Below, piece after piece: positions 6,670-11,000 of a stretch of DNA of 11,000 bases (the first letter of the stretch is position 1; each line of letters begins with the position of its first letter). The notes beneath the pieces are model-generated. The model was not told the origin of the DNA, ran no database searches, and saw nothing but the letters and a program-made list of their open reading frames with translations. The stretch covers positions 1 through 11,000 of the forward strand of contig CAZOYN010000026.1 of NCBI GenBank assembly GCA_964584135.1. The letters run 5' to 3'. A program made the translations under genes and the position numbers. This stretch comes from CAZOYN01 sp964584135 (GTDB taxonomy: Bacteria; Patescibacteriota; Saccharimonadia; Saccharimonadales; UBA4665).

Positions 6670-6993
6670 GACTTCAGAGACTACATAGATGACCCGGAGC
6701 TCGAAAAGGCCATGGCTGATTTTGAATCCGGGGTCGACCTGGACGCTAAAGACCAAGAGGCCGCGCAGAAAAACCGGCTGAAAACACAAAAAGTTACGTT
6801 TCAATTGGCCCTGGGTAACGCGCGGAACCAGCGTAAGCTAACACAAGCGGAACTAGCTGAAAAATTAGGTGTGTCCCAGGCGGCAATTAGTAAAATCGAG
6901 AACGGAAACCCCAGCCTCGAAAAGCTTATCCAAGTTGCGGACATACTCGGTTATAAACTGACGCTATCTGATATAATGAAGCCAGCTAAATAG
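6661..6993 (+). CDS. XRE-family helix-turn-helix regulator, antitoxin-like
   Basis: 110 aa. The acidic N-terminal 40 residues (DYIDDPELEKAMADFESG and onward) look flexible. Residues 45-105 form a Cro/C1-type HTH: LTQAELAEKLGVSQAAISKIENG, with VSQAAISKIE as recognition helix, then PSLEKLIQVADILGYKLTL. This arrangement resembles HigA/HipB-type or orphan antitoxin-like regulators. No toxin gene adjoins it: upstream is the divergent xer gene and downstream is ndk. ATG 6661 is the only start that keeps the N-terminus, and it lies within the operator-like dyad. The 3' end contains an extended -10 box for ndk, and its TAG stop overlaps the ndk ribosome binding site. It is likely a solitary autoregulated repressor; its targets are unknown. 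Confidence 0.9.
   Translation: MAYDFRDYIDDPELEKAMADFESGVDLDAKDQEAAQKNRLKTQKVTFQLALGNARNQRKLTQAELAEKLGVSQAAISKIENGNPSLEKLIQVADILGYKLTLSDIMKPAK
6969..6977 (+). promoter_or_regulatory. Extended -10 promoter for ndk inside the regulator gene
   Basis: TGA-TATAAT, a perfect extended -10, lies in the last codons of the XRE gene. Transcription would begin near 6984, leaving a leader of about 17 nt that includes AGGA (6992-6995) 5 bases before ATG 7001. ndk and the tRNA could therefore be expressed independently of the repressed regulator promoter. Confidence 0.5.
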
Positions 6994-7000
6994 GAAAAAG

Positions 7001-7552
7001 ATGGAACAAACTTTAATAATTCTGAAGCCCGACGCGTTGCAGCGGGGCATCGTGGGCGAAATTATTACTCGTTTTGAACATGTCGGCTTAAAAATTGTCG
7101 CCGCTAAGATGCTTAGCCCGGACCAGGACCACTACTACCACCATTACGAGACAATTAGCAAAATGATCTCCCGGCGCGGCCAAGCCGCGTTTGACACCAA
7201 CCTAGCCAACATGCAGGAAGGCCCGGTCATTGCGATGGTGCTTGAAGGTATCGAGGCAATTGAAGTGGTTCGTAAAATGGTGGGTACCACCGAACCAAAA
7301 GCTGCCCAGCCTGGCACCATCCGTGGTGATTACGCCCACGTCAGTTTCAACTACGCCAACGCCCACGGTGCAGGCATCCCCAACCTCATCCATGCTTCTG
7401 GTGATGCAAAGGAAGCCAGCGCAGAGATTAAGCACTGGTTCCAAACCGAAGAACTACACAATTACGAAGCTCTGCACGAGAAATTTACCCAGGTCAAACT
7501 AGATAAGCCCACAGGCCCCCATAGTTCAATGGATAAAATAGCTCCGTCCTAA
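7001..7552 (+). CDS. ndk: Nucleoside diphosphate kinase with C-terminal extension
   Basis: 183 aa, longer than the usual 135-150. It transfers the gamma-phosphate from ATP to NDPs through a phosphohistidine to balance NTP pools. Visible motifs: the TLIILKPDA start (K9), MVLEG, RKMVGTTEP, IRGDYA, and the active-site segment NLIHASGDAKEASAEI with catalytic H131, corresponding to the usual NxxHxSDS. There is a modest insertion around residues 42-62 (DHYYHHYETISKMISRRGQ). The C-terminal tail beyond about residue 165 is non-conserved, and its last 11 residues plus stop are encoded inside the tRNA-Arg gene; the TAA stop lies at the anticodon. Ribosome binding site AGGA is at 6992-6995. Confidence 0.96.
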   Translation: MEQTLIILKPDALQRGIVGEIITRFEHVGLKIVAAKMLSPDQDHYYHHYETISKMISRRGQAAFDTNLANMQEGPVIAMVLEGIEAIEVVRKMVGTTEPKAAQPGTIRGDYAHVSFNYANAHGAGIPNLIHASGDAKEASAEIKHWFQTEELHNYEALHEKFTQVKLDKPTGPHSSMDKIAPS

Positions 7553-7589
7553 GGAGAAGCTAGCGGTTCGAATCCGTTTGGGGGCACCA
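7515..7589 (+). tRNA. trnR(ccu): tRNA-Arg, anticodon CCU, CCA end encoded
   Basis: The cloverleaf folds by eye. Acceptor stem: GCCCCCA with TGGGGGC, seven pairs. D arm: GTTC/AAAT around an AATGGATA loop, weak with one mismatch. Anticodon stem: CTCC/GGAG plus one mismatched pair, with loop GTCCTAA and anticodon CCT at 7548-7550, reading AGG. The variable loop is four bases. T arm: AGCGG/CCGTT around TTCGAAT. Discriminator A is followed by a genomically encoded CCA (7587-7589). The first 38 bases lie inside ndk, so the tRNA is probably processed from the ndk transcript; no separate promoter is evident. A T5 run follows at 7596-7600. Confidence 0.95.
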
Positions 7590-7599
7590 GACCAGTTTT

Positions 7600-7608
7600 T
7601 GATACAAT
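7600..7608 (+). promoter_or_regulatory. Extended -10 promoter of the PH-domain gene, predicting leaderless mRNA
   Basis: TGA-TACAAT ends 6 bases before ATG 7615, in the 25-base gap after the tRNA. There is no -35 and no Shine-Dalgarno. The predicted start site falls at the initiation codon. Confidence 0.55.
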
Positions 7609-7614
7609 ACTCTT

Positions 7615-8211
7615 ATGGCTAACGCCAAACAAACACCGCGCAAATACTTTGAAGACCAGTTTGATGACGAGGAAGTGCTGTTTGTTTTCCACAAACACCC
7701 GATTGTGATGCGCCGCGGCCTGGTTTATGGCATGCTCGGGCCACTGATTGGCATTATTCCGGCGGCCATCAAGCCGGAGCTGGGGTTTGGCTTCTTCTTT
7801 GGCGGCCTAGCTGTGGGCCTGCTGATTGGCCTGTTAATTTTCACGCCCAGCTGGATTAGCTGGCACTTTAGCCTGTTTATTGTGACCGACCAGAGATTTA
7901 TCCAGATCACCCAAAAAGGCCTATTGCACCGGGCCGTGGCCGACCTGGGGCTGTCCCAGATTCAATCGGTGAACTACGAGGTCAGCGGCCTGCAGGAAAC
8001 CCTCCTGGGATTTGGTACAATAAAGATGCAAACCTACGTGGGGGATCTCACCATCCATGATGTGCATCATCCCGCCAGAATCCAGAAAAAATTGCTCAGC
8101 ATATTGCGAGAAGAAGGGATAGCCACTAATCCATATCCGGCCGCGAGGCCGGGATCCAGCCATGAAGAAGCCGAAACTGAAGAAGCCGAAACTGAAGAAG
8201 CCGAAACTTAG
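7615..8211 (+). CDS. Membrane protein with bacterial PH (DUF304/YdbS-like) domain
   Basis: 198 aa. A hydrophilic N-terminus (residues 1-33) precedes two membrane segments (about 34-52, GLVYGMLGPLIGIIPAAI; about 58-84, FGFFFGGLAVGLLIGLLIFT). Residues 84-165 read as a bacterial PH domain: FSLFIVTDQRFIQITQKGLLHR, then LGLSQIQSVNYEVSGLQETL, then FGTIKMQTYVGD. Such proteins are widespread and poorly understood; membrane organisation is a general inference. The tail, residues 184-198, is three copies of EEAET encoded by 15-bp tandem repeats shared with the start of the next gene. The next gene overlaps by 50 bases in another frame. Confidence 0.85.
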   Translation: MANAKQTPRKYFEDQFDDEEVLFVFHKHPIVMRRGLVYGMLGPLIGIIPAAIKPELGFGFFFGGLAVGLLIGLLIFTPSWISWHFSLFIVTDQRFIQITQKGLLHRAVADLGLSQIQSVNYEVSGLQETLLGFGTIKMQTYVGDLTIHDVHHPARIQKKLLSILREEGIATNPYPAARPGSSHEEAETEEAETEEAET

Positions 8212-9262
8212 GGCACCGAAGCTGCCTTCGCTCAAGCGTGCCAAGGGCGCCGAAGAAAAGGTGGCCGAGGCGCTGCAGGGCGTGCCGCGGATTACCAACG
8301 AAACCGTCGCCGAACACCGTGAAGAAGTCCTCAGCGGCGCCCGTAAGTACATTTACCCCTTACAGCACTCCAAACACCGTATCGTACGCATTTCGCTGAT
8401 GCTCCTGGGCACGGTGGTGGTGGCCTTTTTTGTGTACTGCGGCTTAGCCCTGTACAAATTCCAGGACAGCTCGAGCTTTATCTATGGCGTTACCCAAGTG
8501 GTGCCATTCCCGGTTGCCAAGGCCGGTTCCAGCTGGGTAAGTTATGAGTCGTACCTGTTTGAGCTACGCCGCAACATCCATTATTACCAGGCCCAGCAGC
8601 AGTCGAACTTTGCGACCCGTGACGGCAAACAACAGCTTAAACGCCTCAAGCAACAGGCCATGGGGGCCATCATCCAGGCGGCCTATGTTAAACAATTGGC
8701 TTCACAAAATAATGTCTCCGTCAGCGACCAAGCCGTTGATACCGAGGTCTCACTGGTTCGTACCGAGAACCGCCTGGGCAGCAGCGACCGGGTCGTTAAA
8801 GATGTGCTCAAACAATATTGGGGCTGGAACGAAGCCGATTTTAAGCGTGAACTCCACCAACAGCTCCTGCAGCAGGCCGTGGTTGCCAAACTGGACACCG
8901 CCACGAACGACCGCGCCCAAGCCGCGCTCCGGCAGTTACTAGCTGGCGCGGATTTTACCACCGTGGCCGCAGCCAGTTCCGATGACGCGGCCACCAAGGG
9001 CAACGGCGGCCAATACCAGCAGGCGATTACCCAAACCGACCGTGACGTCTCGCCCCAAATTACCGCCGCCCTCTTCCAGCTGAAGGCCGGCCAGATATCG
9101 ACCATTATTAACACTGGCTACACGCTGGAAATCCTCAAAGTCATTGACTCGGCCGGCAGCAGCGTCCACGCCGCCCATATCCAGTTTACTTTCAAAGATA
9201 TCTCAACCTACACCAACCCGATTGAAGCTAAAAACAAGCCGCACCAGTTCATAAAATTCTAA
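8162..9262 (+). CDS. Membrane-anchored peptidyl-prolyl isomerase / foldase (PpiC-SurA-like)
   Basis: 366 aa. A strongly basic cytoplasmic head starts with KKPKL repeats (residues 2-16), followed by a Lys/Arg-rich linker and one transmembrane anchor (about 77-99, ISLMLLGTVVVAFFVYCGLA). Residues 120-240 are a SurA_N-like chaperone helix region, followed by a parvulin rotamase domain at about 250-350: LLAGADFTTVAAASSDDAAT, GNGGQY, ITAALFQLKAGQISTIINTGYTLEILKV. The architecture is like PrsA, but with an uncleaved N-terminal anchor instead of a lipoprotein signal. It should help fold exported proteins on the outer face of the membrane, possibly including pilins. The start ATG lies in the preceding gene with little Shine-Dalgarno; no other ATG precedes the anchor. 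Confidence 0.88.
   Translation: MKKPKLKKPKLKKPKLRAPKLPSLKRAKGAEEKVAEALQGVPRITNETVAEHREEVLSGARKYIYPLQHSKHRIVRISLMLLGTVVVAFFVYCGLALYKFQDSSSFIYGVTQVVPFPVAKAGSSWVSYESYLFELRRNIHYYQAQQQSNFATRDGKQQLKRLKQQAMGAIIQAAYVKQLASQNNVSVSDQAVDTEVSLVRTENRLGSSDRVVKDVLKQYWGWNEADFKRELHQQLLQQAVVAKLDTATNDRAQAALRQLLAGADFTTVAAASSDDAATKGNGGQYQQAITQTDRDVSPQITAALFQLKAGQISTIINTGYTLEILKVIDSAGSSVHAAHIQFTFKDISTYTNPIEAKNKPHQFIKF
8164..8208 (+). repeat. Three tandem copies of a 15-bp repeat read in two frames
   Basis: The unit GAAGAAGCCGAAACT occurs at 8164-8178, 8179-8193 and 8194-8208 without mismatch. A degenerate fourth PKL-encoding unit follows in the second frame. In the PH-domain frame it encodes EEAET (acidic); in the foldase frame it encodes KKPKL (basic). 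It spans most of the 50-base overlap of the two genes. Confidence 0.97.
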
Positions 9263-9265
9263 GTG

Positions 9266-9353
9266 GGTTATGACAAGCAGGCGAGAAAGAGAAAAAGGGA
9301 ACACGCCGGTAAGGGCATGCAGCTTTTTCTCAGACTCGCTGCCTGCCATAACC
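9266..9353. terminator. Long imperfect stem-loop between convergent genes, possible bidirectional terminator
   Basis: The left arm 9266-9297 pairs with the right arm 9323-9353. Paired blocks are GGTTATG, CA, GCAG, CGAG and GAGAAAAAG, about 26 base pairs with two mismatches, one bulge and one 3x3 internal loop, closing a 25-base loop. It starts four bases after the foldase stop and ends 21 bases before the stop of the opposing orphan gene. There is no long T tract (only GGTTTTA follows on the plus strand), so it is an unusual terminator. A small RNA, an mRNA-stabilising element or a transposon-derived hairpin are alternatives. Confidence 0.6.
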
Positions 9354-9374
9354 GGTTTTAAGTCGAGCTAGCGA

Positions 9375-9890
9375 TCAGCGGGCGAAACGCCGCCGACGAT
9401 GCCCTCCTGCTGGAGACCCGAGAGGCTCCAGCCCGAAAGCGCCGTAGCCCGGAAGGGACAGAACGCTGTCGATGCTGGCCAGGGTGTCGCCGGGGAGTCG
9501 CCGTGCGAAGGGTGTCGGCGTGGCGTCCACCAGCTGGTAGTCGCCGAGGTAGAGCCCAGCGGTTTGCCAGGTCTCGGGCAGGATGTCCTTGAAGATCATC
9601 GCGTTGATGAGGTTCTTGGAGGCCTCCTTCTTGGACTCGAATCCGAGCTCGATCGTGACGTTGGTCTCGCCGAACCGGACCGATGACGAGACCTTGTGAT
9701 CGAAGTTGCCTTCGTCACCAGTGCCGTCGAAGATCCCGTACCGGACCACCTCAATGCCGGTGACGGCGGTTGCCGTTGCCAGCATGGGGTCCACCACCCG
9801 GGTGATGTCGTCAGCGTTGCCGGTCGCAGTGACCTTGATGCTGACGGTGCCGTCTGAGAATCTCAGCTCGGCATACCTGTCGTGCTGCAT
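9375..9890 (-). CDS. Orphan protein with GC3-rich, foreign-looking codon use
   Basis: 171 aa from the ATG at 9890, which has AGAAGGG (9898-9904) 7 bases upstream. An in-frame ATG at 9986 would add 32 residues running through the hairpin region and is less likely. The N-terminal part looks like alternating strands (YAELRFSDGTVSIKVTATG, then FDHKVSSSVRFGETNVTIEL), followed by KKEASKNLINAMIFKDILPE and a Pro/Gly-rich tail ending in HRRRRFAR. No signal peptide, membrane segment or known motif is seen, and I do not recognise a family. Codon choice is striking: Glu 8 GAG to 1 GAA, Lys 6 AAG to 0 AAA, Ile 8 ATC to 1 ATT, no TTA. The pilus-to-foldase genes use AAA, GAA, ATT and TTA freely. This suggests recent transfer from a high-GC organism. 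Function unknown. Confidence 0.65.
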   Translation of the reverse strand: MQHDRYAELRFSDGTVSIKVTATGNADDITRVVDPMLATATAVTGIEVVRYGIFDGTGDEGNFDHKVSSSVRFGETNVTIELGFESKKEASKNLINAMIFKDILPETWQTAGLYLGDYQLVDATPTPFARRLPGDTLASIDSVLSLPGYGAFGLEPLGSPAGGHRRRRFAR

Positions 9891-9958
9891 GGTGTAACCC
9901 TTCTGCTCGTCTACCGGGATGGCTTCGCTGCCTGCCTCATTGCCTGCTGCGAATGTGT

Positions 9959-10031
9959 GTATACACAAGATGAGCCACCTCGTCACAAACGGAATGATGG
10001 TTTATGACCCAGTCGCTCATCTTGTATATTC
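9959..10031. repeat. Large imperfect inverted repeat in the orphan gene's leader
   Basis: The outer arms 9959-9975 and 10015-10031 pair over 17 positions with two mismatches (core ACAAGATGAGC against GCTCATCTTGT). After a short interior loop, 9982-9990 pairs with 10000-10008 over nine positions with one mismatch, closing a 9-base loop. The perfect 12-bp palindrome TGTGTATACACA overlaps its left edge. In the minus-strand transcript it would form a stable 5' leader structure; alternatively it is a protein-binding dyad or the remnant of a small mobile element. It matches no riboswitch class I recognise. Confidence 0.75.
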
Positions 10032-10107
10032 GCTCTCAACTCAATTTCTGCCTGCTTGCCAAAGTACGTTCGCCCGGGTGAATCACCGCACAGGCAAACA
10101 GCTTACT

Positions 10108-10136
10108 ATTCTAGGGATTTTACCCCCGCCTGTCTA
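10108..10136 (-). promoter_or_regulatory. Probable promoter for the orphan gene
   Basis: On the minus strand, TAGACA (10136-10131), a 17-base spacer and TAGAAT (10113-10108), each one base off consensus. The start near 10101 would give a 5' leader of about 210 nt containing the hairpin at 9959-10031 ahead of ATG 9890. It lies downstream of the CxxC mini-protein stop, so the orphan can be expressed separately. Confidence 0.55.
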
Positions 10137-10165
10137 GGGGATTATTTACACTAAACCGCGCCTCC

Positions 10166-10342
10166 TTAACGCTTTGGCTGGGAAGAGAGGTGCCAGCGGA
10201 AACAAATTGGACATTTGTATACGCGCCAGGGCCTTTTTAGCTTACGCGAGGGGTTGATCTTTTCCAGCGCCGCCCTGGCGGCGGCCTCAGTCGCAAAACG
10301 GACTTTTCGCTTACAGGCGGCTTGCTCAGCATCACTCGGCAT
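10166..10342 (-). CDS. Small CxxC zinc-ribbon-like protein, 58 aa
   Basis: 58 aa, Lys/Arg-rich. It has a lone Cys in AACKRKVRFATEAAARAALEKI and a closing YKCPICFRWHLSSQPKR. The pattern (Cys followed by a basic stretch, an Ala-rich helix, then Y-x-C-P-x-C-x-x-W-H-L) matches a widespread group of tiny uncharacterised proteins of Actinobacteria and their phages that end in a YxCPxCxxWHLTS-like motif. The C44/C47 pair, C10 and H51 could bind zinc or nucleic acid; no function is established. ATG 10342 lies 27 bases after the lipoprotein stop in the same frame, with no clear Shine-Dalgarno. Cotranscription with the lipoprotein gene is likely. Confidence 0.7.
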   Translation of the reverse strand: MPSDAEQAACKRKVRFATEAAARAALEKINPSRKLKRPWRVYKCPICFRWHLSSQPKR

Positions 10343-10369
10343 AGTTACTGTTAATTCTAACCCAAGACC

Positions 10370-10840
10370 TTACTTTTTTGGCCAATGCGTGGCAGTGGCA
10401 CCACTGTTATATATCTGGTCAAAAGACCCCGGCGAACTAAACGTAGAATCTGGTTGCTGGTCGCAGGCAGCTGACCCTGCGGCCGCCTCCAGGCGCGTAC
10501 TGAATATCACCGCGCCATGCCCTATCTTTACGACGGTGCGCGCCGCGCGGTCGGGGCTTACTGGATCACTGTCTGACCAATAGCTTTTATCAAGACCGGC
10601 GTAGCCCACAAGTAAGCCCTTAGCATCAGGCGGCAGGGTAGTGGCTATCTCTATTCCTTCGTGCCAAGTTTCCTGGTCGTTGGGGTTAGCTTTAGGGTCG
10701 CCAGGATACATGGCATTATAGGCACGCTTTGATAAACAATAGCCTGGCTTACCCTCGCCACAGCCAGTTGCCATAGCCCCGAAAGCCACTACCAGACTGG
10801 TGCCCAGCGCCATCGTTTTTCTTGACATTACTTCAGCCAT
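10370..10840 (-). CDS. Putative secreted lipoprotein of unknown function
   Basis: 156 aa from ATG 10840; a second ATG at 10828 (MSRKTMAL) gives a more typical signal peptide and is equally possible. The signal reads SRK, then a hydrophobic core (MALGTSLVVAFGAMA), then a lipobox-like MATG|C with Cys27. The lipobox lacks the usual Leu at -3, so lipidation is likely but not certain. The mature part (GKPGYCLSKRAYNAMYPGDP, LLVGYAGLDKSYWSDSDPVS, HGAVIFSTRLEAAAG) has two further cysteines (GYC, AAC) that may pair. I recognise no family. It would sit on the outer face of the membrane. It has its own promoter and probably heads a short operon with the CxxC mini-protein. Confidence 0.7.
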   Translation of the reverse strand: MAEVMSRKTMALGTSLVVAFGAMATGCGEGKPGYCLSKRAYNAMYPGDPKANPNDQETWHEGIEIATTLPPDAKGLLVGYAGLDKSYWSDSDPVSPDRAARTVVKIGHGAVIFSTRLEAAAGSAACDQQPDSTFSSPGSFDQIYNSGATATHWPKK

Positions 10841-11000
10841 AGCTGTCCCAATTTACCTTATGAATTTGCCAGCTCGAGACGGTTGCTCGGCATCCATAGA
10901 AAAAAAGTACAACAATCATGATGCTTCGTCAACACCTCAAAAGCTGGGTATACCTACCCTATTGGTACAAGAATTAATGTTTTCTCACAATATAACTTCG
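10841..11000. other. Intergenic region upstream of the lipoprotein gene
   Basis: No gene is visible in these 160 bases. They contain the promoter of the lipoprotein gene and AT-rich sequence out to the window edge. Confidence 0.5.
10904..10932 (-). promoter_or_regulatory. Possible promoter for the lipoprotein operon
   Basis: On the minus strand, TTGACG (10932-10927), a 17-base spacer and TACTTT (10909-10904). The -35 is strong and the -10 is weak (3 of 6). Transcription would start near 10897, leaving a leader of about 57 nt before ATG 10840. Confidence 0.45.

Larger units (their letters stand above)
9891..10165. other. 275-bp non-coding stretch between the orphan and the CxxC mini-protein
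   Basis: No convincing gene on either strand. It holds the long hairpin at 9959-10031, a minus-strand promoter at 10108-10136, the perfect palindrome TGTGTATACACA at 9956-9967, and the ribosome binding site of the orphan gene. It reads best as the promoter and about 210-nt leader of the orphan gene. Confidence 0.5.

Noticed and set aside
6661..6993. Toxin-antitoxin pair
   Set aside because: Neither neighbour is a toxin: one side is xer and the other is ndk. Only the antitoxin-like regulator is present.
7515..7589. tRNA-Arg as an integration site of a genomic island
   Set aside because: I noticed no duplicated tRNA 3' end in the window, and the genes downstream look native.
9399..9897. Plus-strand open frames opposite the orphan gene
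   Set aside because: They are mirror images of a high-GC3 minus-strand gene, with Arg/Pro/Ser-rich nonsense composition and no initiation signals.
9336..9936. 12-base direct repeat TCGCTGCCTGCC at 9336 and 9925 flanking the orphan gene, as possible insertion-site duplication
   Set aside because: Short, within GC-rich sequence with several similar CTGCCTGC strings, and one copy lies inside a hairpin arm; chance is a fair explanation.
10215..10583. Plus-strand open frame of 122 codons
   Set aside because: It overlaps the antisense lipoprotein and CxxC genes, which have a signal peptide and a recognisable motif; the plus frame has neither.
1..11000. CRISPR array, IS element or replication origin
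   Set aside because: No spaced direct repeats, transposase or iteron/DnaA-box clusters were seen on either strand.

Overview
The window looks like chromosome of a Candidate Phyla Radiation (Patescibacteria) bacterium. Saccharibacteria (TM7) is my best guess, from the compact operons, the divergent type IV pilus locus, the single Xer recombinase and the style of the proteins. This is inference from gene content; there is no 16S rRNA or other firm taxonomic marker here. The standard code fits: TAA, TAG and TGA are all used as stops. The base composition is moderate to GC-rich.

Region 1 (1-5668, + strand) is the downstream half of a type IV pilus locus. It holds the end of the platform protein PilC, two paralogous pilins, the prepilin peptidase PilD, and four minor pilin-like genes. 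The order and features of those four match the GspH-I-J-K / FimU-PilV-PilW-PilX tip-complex series, and the last one lacks Glu5. PilD would cleave the prepilins, PilC would act at the membrane platform, and the H-I-J-K-like set would prime or cap the fibre. The ATPases, PilM/N/O and PilY1 are not in the window.

Region 2 (5669-6993) holds a complete Xer tyrosine recombinase (- strand), convergent with the pilus genes, and a divergent XRE-type regulator. The regulator's consensus promoter and start codon lie inside a 39-bp near-perfect palindrome, which suggests autoregulation.

Region 3 (7001-9262, + strand) holds nucleoside diphosphate kinase, a tRNA-Arg(CCU) whose gene overlaps the last codons of ndk, a two-TM bacterial PH-domain protein, and a membrane-anchored PpiC-type foldase. 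The last two overlap by 50 nt across a 15-bp tandem repeat that is read as an acidic tail in one frame and a basic head in the other.

Region 4 (9263-11000, - strand) is the accessory part. It holds a possible lipoprotein, a 58-aa CxxC mini-protein, and a 171-aa orphan with strongly GC3-biased codons unlike the pilus-to-foldase block. Large imperfect hairpins flank the orphan on both sides, and a good minus-strand promoter lies about 210 bp upstream of it.

Several genes have a -10 or extended -10 box only 6-9 nt before the ATG and little or no Shine-Dalgarno sequence. This suggests that leaderless transcription is common in this organism.
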